A stretch of 5,269 bases of DNA, taken from NCBI GenBank assembly GCA_041744735.1, contig JBGTKH010000475.1, positions 1 through 5,269 of the forward strand, read 5' to 3'. Position numbers and translations under genes: made by a program. Origin of the DNA: JBGTKH01 sp041744735 (GTDB lineage Bacteria > Planctomycetota > Planctomycetia > Pirellulales > Pirellulaceae). The notes below the pieces were generated by a model. It had not been told where the DNA came from, searched no databases, and saw only the letters and a program-made list of their open reading frames with translations. Shown one piece after another: positions 1 to 5,063 of this stretch. How positions within the stretch are numbered: the first letter of the stretch is position 1; every line of letters starts with the position of its first letter.

Positions 1-453
1 TTCAGCGACGTCTATCTCAGTTATCTCGATCGGACCAACAGTCCGGCCGACGGGAAGCATGGCGTCGTTCCTGCCAGCGCGTTCTTCGAGAACTTTGCAC
101 CCGACGACCGATTGAATTATCGCCGCGACCGCGCGGACTCGCCGCCCGAGCGGTTCATTCGCGCATATCGCCTGCGCGACTCGCAGACAGGCAAGGCGGG
201 GCCGTGGCTGGCCGGCATGACGCTCGATCCAGCGGTGGTCAGCGAAGCCTGGTGTCATCAGCGCGGCTACGTCTGTATGATCGAGGAGTTCGGCGGCCGG
301 CCGATTAAGGCGGGTGAATCGTTCAGCGCCGCGTTTGTGGTCGGCTACTTCGATTCGATCGACGAGATGCACGAGGTCTACGACCGGTACCGGGGTCATT
401 CGGGATTGGTCGTCGACGGCGCGGGATGGAAGCTAGTGCTTCGTCAAAGTTAA
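1..453 (+). CDS. C-terminal part of an unrecognised hypothetical protein (5' end outside window)
   Basis: The frame is open from the first base to the TAA at 451-453, giving 150 residues of a longer protein. No good start codon with a ribosome binding site lies inside the window, and the reading stays protein-like upstream of the TTG at 112, so the true start is to the left. The C-terminal half has a compact conserved-looking block (WCHQRGYVCMIEEFGGRP, then ESFSAAFVVGYFDSIDEM) ending in VYDRYRGHSGLVVDG. The 'PI-KAGES-' followed by an alternating hydrophobic strand resembles the last strands of galactose-mutarotase-like or other all-beta carbohydrate-binding folds, but this is a weak impression. 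No catalytic motif or membrane segment is visible in the part present. I do not recognise the family with confidence. A hairpin follows the stop closely, so it probably ends a transcription unit separate from the genes to its right. Confidence 0.75.
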   Translation, partial: FSDVYLSYLDRTNSPADGKHGVVPASAFFENFAPDDRLNYRRDRADSPPERFIRAYRLRDSQTGKAGPWLAGMTLDPAVVSEAWCHQRGYVCMIEEFGGRPIKAGESFSAAFVVGYFDSIDEMHEVYDRYRGHSGLVVDGAGWKLVLRQS

Positions 454-460
454 AAAGTGG

Positions 461-479
461 GGTAAGCATCCTGCTTGCC
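461..479 (+). terminator. Stem-loop just after the left-edge gene, possible terminator
   Basis: GGTAAGCA (461-468) pairs with TGCTTGCC (472-479) across a 3-base loop, an 8-bp stem with one G-U pair. It starts 7 bases after the TAA. No run of T follows (the next bases are AATCCGATTTC), so it is not a textbook intrinsic terminator. It could protect the 3' end of the mRNA or be incidental. Confidence 0.35.
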
Positions 480-500
480 AATCCGATTTCATCCCAGAAA

Positions 501-519
501 CGCAAGCTCGAAGCTTACG
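501..519 (+). other. Second small stem-loop in the 454-589 gap
   Basis: CGCAAGCT (501-508) faces AGCTTACG (512-519) with a 3-base CGA loop: 7 of 8 positions pair, with a C/A mismatch at 503/517. It lies 21 bases downstream of the first hairpin. Together they may form a composite terminator or a leader structure ahead of the membrane protein gene. Role unknown. Confidence 0.25.
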
Positions 520-526
520 CCACAAA

Positions 527-536
527 GTTGGCCAAC
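527..536. promoter_or_regulatory. Perfect 10-base palindrome, possible operator
   Basis: GTTGGCCAAC is an exact inverted repeat about 55 bases upstream of the start of the YhdT-like gene, where a dimeric regulator could bind. Perfect 10-mers of this kind can occur by chance. I could not assign convincing -10 and -35 boxes around it, so regulation is only a suggestion. Confidence 0.2.
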
Positions 537-589
537 CCTAAAACTACGCTTTGGCAAAGCACTAGTTCGCTGAGAGCACGCACGAGCCC

Positions 590-964
590 ATGAAGTTCCC
601 CCCGGCGGCCAAAAATCGCGTGGCGACGGACGATCAATACGATCCCGTGTTCTTGCACGCGCGTCGCGAAGCACTTTTCATACTGGGCCTGTTCGCCGCG
701 TGCGTCACGTGGTCGATCTTCGTTTGTTACAACTACGGCTACCTCGATCCGGGCGAAGAGCGGGCGGTAATCCGCACGATTCTGGGCATGCCGTCGTGGG
801 TGTTCTGGGGCATCGCCGTGCCGTGGGTCGTGGTCGACATCGCGACCGTCTGGTTCTGTTTCTTCTTCATGGTCGACGATGATTTGGGCGAGGCTCACGA
901 GGGCGACGATCTAGCCGAGCAGATCGAACACATGCACGAGCGCGAGGAGGCCCGGCATGACTGA
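590..964 (+). CDS. YhdT/DUF997-family small membrane protein, putative symporter partner
   Basis: This 124-residue protein has two predicted membrane helices, about residues 29-48 and 70-94. The linker holds a GMP-WVFW stretch and the tail is strongly acidic (VDDDLGEAHEGDD). The pattern matches E. coli YhdT (DUF997): a charged HARREA start before helix 1, a G-x-P-x-W motif before helix 2 and an acidic end. In E. coli yhdT lies directly upstream of panF, and here the gene sits directly upstream of a PanF-like symporter and overlaps it by 8 bases, which supports the assignment. By analogy with other small subunits paired with sodium symporters it may assemble with or stabilise the transporter in the inner membrane, but YhdT has no proven biochemical role. 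The ATG at 590 has only a weak purine stretch upstream (GAGAG, 572-576, 13 bases away). The charged tail after residue 95 is longer than in YhdT. The family call is fairly secure; the function is inferred. Confidence 0.82.
   Translation: MKFPPAAKNRVATDDQYDPVFLHARREALFILGLFAACVTWSIFVCYNYGYLDPGEERAVIRTILGMPSWVFWGIAVPWVVVDIATVWFCFFFMVDDDLGEAHEGDDLAEQIEHMHEREEARHD
944..950 (+). promoter_or_regulatory. Strong Shine-Dalgarno of the symporter gene
   Basis: GAGGAGG lies 6 bases before the ATG at 957, inside the end of the upstream small-protein gene. It fixes the symporter start. With the ATGACTGA overlap it indicates coupled translation and a fixed expression ratio of the two membrane proteins. Confidence 0.85.
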
Positions 965-2927
965 GCGTGCGTTGACCCCAATGCTGCTGTTGGCCCAATC
1001 AACCGCTGCGTCAAATTCCGCGATTGTTACGTTTGCGATCTACATTCTCGGCGTGCTCGGACTGGCGTGGCTGTCGAGCCGGTTATTGTTGAAGAAACAG
1101 TTTCTCAGCGAGTATTTTCTGGGCAGCCGATCACTGGGCGTGTGGGCGTTCGCTTTGACGTTTGCCGCGACGAGCGCATCGGGCGGCAGCTTCATCGGGT
1201 TCCCGTCACTGGTGTACACGCACGGCTGGATCGTTGCGCTGTGGATCGGCAGCTACATGGTCGTGCCGATCTTCACGATGGGGTTGCTCGGCAAGCGCAT
1301 CAATCAAGTGGCCCGTAAAACCGGCGCGATCACGATCCCCGACGTGCTGCGCGACCGCTTCGACAGCCCGGTGTTCGGTTCGCTGGCCACAGCGCTGATT
1401 GTGTTTTTCATGTCATTCAATCTGATCGCGCAGTTCAAAGGGGGCAGCGTGATTCTGCAAACGCTGCTGGCCGACGTGCCGCTGTTTCAACAGACGTCGG
1501 TCTTCACCGCCGGCCTGATTAAAGGCATGCCGTTTTTCGGCCAAGCGAATCCCGGCTACCTCGTCTGTTTGATCGTGTTCGCGCTGGTCGTGGTCGTGTA
1601 CACGGCGTACGGCGGATTCCGCGCGGTCGTGTGGACCGACGTGCTGCAAGGGTTGGTGATGGTGGGCGGGGTCGTCATTATGCTGCCGTTGGCCCTGTGG
1701 CAAATCGGCGGGCTGGACAAAGCGACTCGCGAGATGACCTCGACGACGACGCCGGACAAAGTTGAGGTGCGATTGGAGATTCCATCGCCGCTCGATAAGG
1801 CGATGGTAATTCCCAATCGAAGTTGGATTGTCGAACCCGCGAGCGAGAGCAGTCCGCGCCGCGTGTTTCGCACTGCCGAGTTGGCCACGGTTCCGGCCGG
1901 CAGTTTGGCGGCGACTCGATTTGTGGAAAGCAAGACCGACGATCCCTCGCGCATTCCCGCGATCGAGATTACAACCGATTTTCAAATCGAACGAATTCAA
2001 GCCACACCGCTCGACGCACCGGTTCGAGCGACGGTGATCAAGTCGACTCAACATGTATTTGGAGCGGACCGCAAGGGCGTGTACGTCACCGGGCCCGGTC
2101 CCGAGGCGGGCAAAGCCGATGGCTTTCTGCCGCTTAGTCTGGCGATTTCCTTCTTCTTCATGTGGACCTTTTCCGGCGCGGGCCAGCCGAGCAACATGGT
2201 ACGGCTGATGGCGTTCAAGGATTCCAGCACGCTGCGGAAGGCGATTTTCACCGTCGCGATTTACTATTCGCTGATCTATTTTCCGCTGGTGATTATCTTT
2301 TGCTGCGCCCGCGTATTGCTGCCCGGTTGGGAGGCGGAATCGGACCGCATCATGCCGGAGATGACCAAGGTCCTGACTCACGCCATCAACATGCCGTGGC
2401 TGGCGGGTCTGTTGGTCGCAGCGCCGTTTGCGGCCGTGATGTCGACGATGGACAGCTTTCTGCTGATGATTTCCTCGGCGCTGGTGCGTGACGTGTACCA
2501 GCGCAACATTAACCCCGAGGCTTCGGAGAAAACGATTAAGCGGTTGACGTACGTCGTCACTGTTGCTGTCGGCGCGGCGGCGATGCTGGCTGCGGTTAGT
2601 CCTCCGCGGTTCCTGCAAGACATCATTGTATTCACAGGCAGCGGGCTGTCGACCAGCTTCCTGGCGCCGGTCACATTAGCTCTGTACTGGCCGCGTTTCA
2701 ACAAGGCCGGCGCGATTAGCGGCATGGCGGCTGGTTTTGTCACGCACATCATGCTGTATGCGGTTGGCTTCTTGCTCTACGGCGAAATGAGACCGATTGA
2801 ACCCTTGAACTTCCATCCGTTTTTAATCGGCTTTGCAATGTCGCTGGCCACGTCGATCGGAGTTGCTCTGCTGACCGCGCCGCCGCCACACGAACTGGTG
2901 CGGAAGTTTTTCTATCGTACTGCCTGA
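957..2927 (+). CDS. Sodium:solute symporter (SSF family), PanF-like, with a large extra loop
   Basis: This 656-residue inner-membrane protein is a member of the SSF family of sodium-coupled transporters with about 13 helices. Family marks are visible in order: the N-terminal helix at about 22-44, then SEYFLGSRSLG (51-61); the helix-2 motif ATSASGGSFIGFP (71-83), part of the substrate and sodium site region; ITIPDVLRDRF (125-135); AQFKGG (158-163); the signature AYGGFRAVVWTD (217-228); and VMSTMD (494-499), whose S496-T497 match the conserved Ser-Thr pair of the sodium site in the family. The C-terminal half (AAPFAAVMST, LALYW, the spacing of helices) resembles the pantothenate symporter PanF, and the YhdT-like neighbour fits that. 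The odd part is residues about 253-388, a soluble, strand-rich stretch between predicted helices 6 and 7, where PanF has only a short loop. By the usual SSF topology this faces the periplasm. Usual SSF members are about 480-550 residues, so the excess length is explained by this insert. Substrate is not proven: pantothenate, another carboxylate, an amino acid or a dipeptide are all possible. The following dipeptidase gene favours a peptide-like or amide substrate. Confidence 0.93.
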   Translation: MTERALTPMLLLAQSTAASNSAIVTFAIYILGVLGLAWLSSRLLLKKQFLSEYFLGSRSLGVWAFALTFAATSASGGSFIGFPSLVYTHGWIVALWIGSYMVVPIFTMGLLGKRINQVARKTGAITIPDVLRDRFDSPVFGSLATALIVFFMSFNLIAQFKGGSVILQTLLADVPLFQQTSVFTAGLIKGMPFFGQANPGYLVCLIVFALVVVVYTAYGGFRAVVWTDVLQGLVMVGGVVIMLPLALWQIGGLDKATREMTSTTTPDKVEVRLEIPSPLDKAMVIPNRSWIVEPASESSPRRVFRTAELATVPAGSLAATRFVESKTDDPSRIPAIEITTDFQIERIQATPLDAPVRATVIKSTQHVFGADRKGVYVTGPGPEAGKADGFLPLSLAISFFFMWTFSGAGQPSNMVRLMAFKDSSTLRKAIFTVAIYYSLIYFPLVIIFCCARVLLPGWEAESDRIMPEMTKVLTHAINMPWLAGLLVAAPFAAVMSTMDSFLLMISSALVRDVYQRNINPEASEKTIKRLTYVVTVAVGAAAMLAAVSPPRFLQDIIVFTGSGLSTSFLAPVTLALYWPRFNKAGAISGMAAGFVTHIMLYAVGFLLYGEMRPIEPLNFHPFLIGFAMSLATSIGVALLTAPPPHELVRKFFYRTA

Positions 2928-2940
2928 CACAATTTGACTC

Positions 2941-2945
2941 GAAGG
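2941..2945 (+). promoter_or_regulatory. Shine-Dalgarno of the dipeptidase gene; start choice ambiguous
   Basis: GAAGG lies 4 bases before the ATG at 2950 and 10 bases before a second in-frame ATG at 2956. Neither spacing is ideal, so the protein may begin with MPML or two residues later with ML. The catalytic HxD follows within 10 residues in both cases, so function would not change. Confidence 0.5.
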
Positions 2946-2949
2946 TTGA

Positions 2950-4023
2950 ATGCCTATGTTGATCTTTGACGCCCATCTCGACTTGTCGATGAACGCCGTG
3001 GAGTGGAATCGAGATCTCACGCGGCCGGTGGAGGAAATTCGCCGTCGTGAACAAGGGAAGCAGGACAAGGCGGATCGAGCCAGCGGCGTGGTTTCGCTGC
3101 CCGACATGCGCCGCGGCCGAATTGGCTTGTGCGTGGCGACGCAGATCGGCCGCTACGTCGCGCCCGGCAATCCGCTGCCCGGTTGGCACAGTCCGGAGAT
3201 CGCGTGGGCGATGACGCAAGGGCAACTCGCCTGGTACCGCGCGATGGAAGAGGCCGGCGAGATGGTGCAGATTGTGGACAGGGAAGGATTGAATCGGCAC
3301 GCTGCGCTGTGGAACGACAATCCGCCCAACGACGCGCCGATCGGCTACATCTTGAGTTTGGAAGGCGCCGATTCGCTGGTCACGCTGCGGCATCTAGAGC
3401 GCGCGTATGAGTACGGGCTGCGAACGCTCGGCCCGGCACACTACGGCGCGGGTCGCTACGCGGCCGGTACGAATTCAAAGGGCGGGCTGGAGCCGGCAGG
3501 GCGCGAGCTGCTGAAAGAGATGCGGCGGCTGGGCATCATCCTCGACGCCACGCATTTGACCGACGAGGGCTTTTGGGAGTCGCTGGAGATCTTCGACGGC
3601 CCGGTGTGGGCCAGCCACAACAACTGCCGCGCGCTGGTGCCGCATCAGCGACAGTTCAGCGACGAGCAGCTCAAGGCACTGATCCAACGCGGCGGGGTGA
3701 TCGGCGCCGCCTTTGACGCCTGGATGATGCATCCCGGCTGGATCATCGGCAAGACCACGCCGCAAGAGACTGGCGTAAACATCGCTCGCGCCGCCGACCA
3801 CATCGACCACATTTGCCAGCTTGCCGGCAACGCCCGGCACTGCGGTGTCGGCTCGGACCTCGACGGCGGTTACGGCCGCGAGCAAACGGCGCTGGACCTG
3901 GAAACCATCGCCGATCTGCAACGCTTGGCCGATATCCTGACGGAACGCGGCTACAGTCAAGCGGACGTGGAAGCGATCATGCACGGGAACTTTATTCGGT
4001 TCCTAAACGACGCTTGGAGTTGA
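2950..4023 (+). CDS. M19 (renal dipeptidase family) zinc dipeptidase, cytoplasmic form
   Basis: This 357-residue amidohydrolase-fold enzyme is expected to cleave dipeptides, including those with a C-terminal D-residue, with a two-zinc centre. Expected ligands are all present: H9 and D11 in DAHLD, the bridging E138 in LEGAD, H202 in DATHL, H223 in ASHNNCRAL, and the aspartates of GSDLDGG (D303, D305). R234 in VPHQRQFSD matches the substrate-carboxylate arginine of the family. The GGVIGAAF strand and the final NFIRFLNDAW helix are also typical. Length is close to that of bacterial M19 enzymes. There is no signal peptide (the HxD begins at residue 9), so unlike the GPI-anchored mammalian enzyme it should act in the cytoplasm. 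It starts 22 bases after the symporter stop with no hairpin between, so co-transcription is likely. This suggests hydrolysis of a solute brought in by the transporter, or recycling of peptidoglycan-derived dipeptides. Exact substrate unknown; M19 members also act on some beta-lactams and other amides. Confidence 0.93.
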   Translation: MPMLIFDAHLDLSMNAVEWNRDLTRPVEEIRRREQGKQDKADRASGVVSLPDMRRGRIGLCVATQIGRYVAPGNPLPGWHSPEIAWAMTQGQLAWYRAMEEAGEMVQIVDREGLNRHAALWNDNPPNDAPIGYILSLEGADSLVTLRHLERAYEYGLRTLGPAHYGAGRYAAGTNSKGGLEPAGRELLKEMRRLGIILDATHLTDEGFWESLEIFDGPVWASHNNCRALVPHQRQFSDEQLKALIQRGGVIGAAFDAWMMHPGWIIGKTTPQETGVNIARAADHIDHICQLAGNARHCGVGSDLDGGYGREQTALDLETIADLQRLADILTERGYSQADVEAIMHGNFIRFLNDAWS

Positions 4024-4026
4024 ATT

Positions 4027-4054
4027 GCGGTGGCTCAATGATTTGCGCTACCGC
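4027..4054 (+). other. Stem-loop between dipeptidase and Rpn genes
   Basis: GCGGTGGC (4027-4034) pairs with GCTACCGC (4047-4054), an 8-bp stem with one G-U pair and a 12-base loop. It begins 3 bases after the dipeptidase stop and ends 2 bases before the ribosome binding site of the next gene. No T-run follows. It could partly terminate transcription, stabilise the upstream mRNA or influence translation of the nuclease gene. Confidence 0.35.
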
Positions 4055-4056
4055 GC

Positions 4057-4062
4057 GGAGAG
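4057..4062 (+). promoter_or_regulatory. Shine-Dalgarno of the Rpn-family gene
   Basis: GGAGAG, with the core GGAG 8 bases before the ATG at 4069, supports this start. It sits directly behind the intergenic hairpin, so folding could affect access to it. Confidence 0.65.
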
Positions 4063-4068
4063 TAGCCG

Positions 4069-5007
4069 ATGTCCAAGCCCTTCGATGTGACGCTGAAGCA
4101 TCTGTTGGAAGCCTACCCGGCTGACTGGGTGAAGTTGCTAGGCATACAAGCCACTGGTCCGATCGAAATCGTGGACGCCGATCTTGCGACGGTCACTGCG
4201 GAGGCGGACAAGGTGTTTCGATTAGCCGAGCCGAGCCCGTGGATGCTGCACTTGGAATTTCAGGCCAGTTACGCTACGGATCTGCCGGACAGAATTCTCG
4301 TGTATAATACCCTCGTGTACCGGCAGCATCGTTCGTTGGTACGCAGCGTGGTGTTATTGCTGCGGCCCGAGGCTGACGGCCCGGCGATGAGCGGCTTGTT
4401 GCGTCGCCAGTTTCCCGGCGAGCCCGCGTACTTGGAATTCCGTTACGATGTGGTCCGCGTATGGCAGCTTGAGGCGGATGAAGTACTGGCTGGCGGCATC
4501 GGGACTTTGCCGCTGGCCCTGCTGCCCGATGACGCGAAACCGCGGCTGTTGGAGTTGGTGCATCGGTTGGACGAGCGAATTGCCGTCGAGTTGCCGCCGG
4601 ACGAAGCGCTCACGATGTGGACGGCGACCTACATACTTCTGGGATTGCGTTACCCGCGAGATATCGCGGACAGTTTACTGCGAGGAGTGCGTGCCATGAA
4701 AGAGTCAACAACTTATCAGGCTATCGTCGAGGAAGGTGAAGCGAAGGGGCTTGTCTTAGGCCTAGCCAGAGGCAAGGCAGAAGGTAAGGCAGAAGGTAAG
4801 GCAGAAGGCAAGGCAGAAGGCAAGGCAGAAGGCAAACTGGAAGCCGCGCGCGAGTTGTTGCTGACCGTTGGAACCAAGCAATTTGGACCGCCTGACGTGG
4901 AAACTCGCAACGCCTTGGAATCAATCTCGGACTTTACTCGGCTCAAGGCGCTGACGGAGCGCGTGATGGACGTGTCATCTTGGGCCGAATTGGGAATCGG
5001 GCAATGA
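4069..5007 (+). CDS. Rpn-family PD-(D/E)XK nuclease with GKAE repeats (full-length form)
   Basis: This 312-residue protein belongs to the recombination-promoting nuclease / putative transposase family (YhgA-like, TIGR01784 group). Domain order: a nuclease core at about 1-130 opening with FDVTLKHLLEAYP, with acidic D47 in EADKVFRL and the E63-x-Q65 motif in MLHLEFQAS forming the expected D...ExQ metal site; a helical middle with LPPDEALTMWTATYILLG; five GKAE repeats plus one GKLE at 235-258; and a C-terminal segment (259-312) resembling DUF4351 (ARELLLTVGTKQFG, then LTERVMDVSSWAEL). Established knowledge: Rpn proteins cut DNA, can be toxic to the host and contribute to phage defence in enterobacteria. 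It is not a true transposase, and no inverted repeats flank it here. It lies 45 bases after the dipeptidase gene on the same strand, behind a hairpin, so it may be partly co-transcribed but is functionally unrelated. An in-frame internal start at codon 210 suggests a second product. Confidence 0.88.
   Translation: MSKPFDVTLKHLLEAYPADWVKLLGIQATGPIEIVDADLATVTAEADKVFRLAEPSPWMLHLEFQASYATDLPDRILVYNTLVYRQHRSLVRSVVLLLRPEADGPAMSGLLRRQFPGEPAYLEFRYDVVRVWQLEADEVLAGGIGTLPLALLPDDAKPRLLELVHRLDERIAVELPPDEALTMWTATYILLGLRYPRDIADSLLRGVRAMKESTTYQAIVEEGEAKGLVLGLARGKAEGKAEGKAEGKAEGKAEGKLEAARELLLTVGTKQFGPPDVETRNALESISDFTRLKALTERVMDVSSWAELGIGQ
4303..4308 (+). promoter_or_regulatory. Consensus -10 box inside the Rpn gene, possible internal promoter
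   Basis: TATAAT stands in a GC-rich coding stretch, about 390 bases upstream of the internal start at 4696. I find no good -35 hexamer at 16-18 bases spacing (best fits share only two or three bases with TTGACA), so this is a weak candidate for a promoter of the short form. Confidence 0.2.
4682..4687 (+). promoter_or_regulatory. Internal Shine-Dalgarno within the Rpn gene
   Basis: GAGGAG ends 8 bases before the in-frame ATG at 4696 (codon 210). Its core AGGAG is a better anti-16S match than the GGAG used at the main start. It encodes parts of the residues R205-G206-V207, where synonymous codons without this match were available. Confidence 0.5.
4696..5007 (+). CDS. Predicted short C-terminal Rpn product (RpnS-like inhibitor), nested in the nuclease gene
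   Basis: Starting at the ATG of codon 210, this in-frame nested reading gives 103 residues (MKESTTYQAI...), lacking the whole nuclease core and keeping the four-residue repeats (residues 26-49 of the short form) and the DUF4351-like end. The sequence shows a good Shine-Dalgarno at optimal spacing directly ahead of it. Established knowledge: in E. coli Rpn systems the C-terminal domain is translated separately, binds the full-length nuclease and blocks its toxicity, and its dimer helix carries four-residue repeats that vary in number between strains. The layout here fits that closely. Inference: the pair forms a gene-within-gene toxin/antitoxin unit. The alternative is that M210 is an ordinary internal methionine and the purine run is chance coding. 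Confidence 0.5.
   Translation: MKESTTYQAIVEEGEAKGLVLGLARGKAEGKAEGKAEGKAEGKAEGKLEAARELLLTVGTKQFGPPDVETRNALESISDFTRLKALTERVMDVSSWAELGIGQ
4771..4842 (+). repeat. 12-base in-frame tandem repeat (GKAE x5 plus GKLE)
   Basis: Five contiguous units of GGYAAGGCAGAA (4771-4830) differ only at the third base (C,T,T,C,C) and are followed by a diverged unit GGCAAACTGGAA (4831-4842). Each unit codes Gly-Lys-Ala-Glu, giving a charged, probably helical or coiled segment. Because the unit is a multiple of three, slippage would change length without breaking the frame. The near identity at DNA level, including third positions, suggests recent expansion. Confidence 0.95.
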
Positions 5008-5011
5008 TGGC

Positions 5012-5038
5012 ATCGCTGGCGGTGTATTCGCCAACGAT
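5012..5038 (+). terminator. Stem-loop right after the Rpn gene, possible terminator
   Basis: ATCG-C-TGGCG (5012-5021) pairs with CGCCA-A-CGAT (5029-5038): nine paired positions with one C/A mismatch and a 7-base loop, beginning 4 bases after the stop. No T-run follows. It may act as a weak terminator or mRNA-end structure separating the nuclease gene from the next enzyme. Confidence 0.35.
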
Positions 5039-5051
5039 TCAAGGAAAACTC

Positions 5052-5055
5052 AGGA
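5052..5055 (+). promoter_or_regulatory. Shine-Dalgarno of the right-edge gene
   Basis: AGGA lies 8 bases before the ATG at 5064, a usual spacing, and supports that start for the partial gene at the right edge. Confidence 0.55.
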
Positions 5056-5063
5056 TCACGTGA

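Noticed and set aside
112..453. TTG at 112 as the start of a complete 113-residue gene
   Set aside because: The same frame is open and protein-like back to base 1, and no Shine-Dalgarno sequence precedes 112, so this is the tail of a larger gene.
1413..2618. Long open frame (401 codons) on the - strand, opposite the symporter gene
   Set aside because: Its translation is rich in His, Arg and Gln with no hydrophobic core or recognisable motif. It lies opposite a clear symporter gene and is a typical by-product of GC-rich coding sequence.
2749..3393. Open frame of 214 codons on the - strand across the symporter-dipeptidase junction
   Set aside because: It opposes two well-supported genes, has low-complexity Arg-rich composition, and no ribosome binding site was seen.
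3475..3984. Open frame of 169 codons on the - strand opposite the dipeptidase gene
   Set aside because: It mirrors the codon pattern of the metal-ligand-bearing dipeptidase frame and shows no motif of its own.
3813..4124. Open frame of 103 codons on the + strand overlapping the dipeptidase end and the Rpn start
   Set aside because: It is in another frame through both real genes, has Arg/Ala-rich composition and no start signal.
4771..4842. CRISPR-like array
   Set aside because: The 12-base units are directly adjacent with no spacers and are in frame inside a protein gene.
4069..5007. Mobile element based on the 'putative transposase' family name
   Set aside because: The family name is historical. 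No terminal inverted repeats or target-site duplication were seen around the gene, and the domain is a PD-(D/E)XK nuclease.
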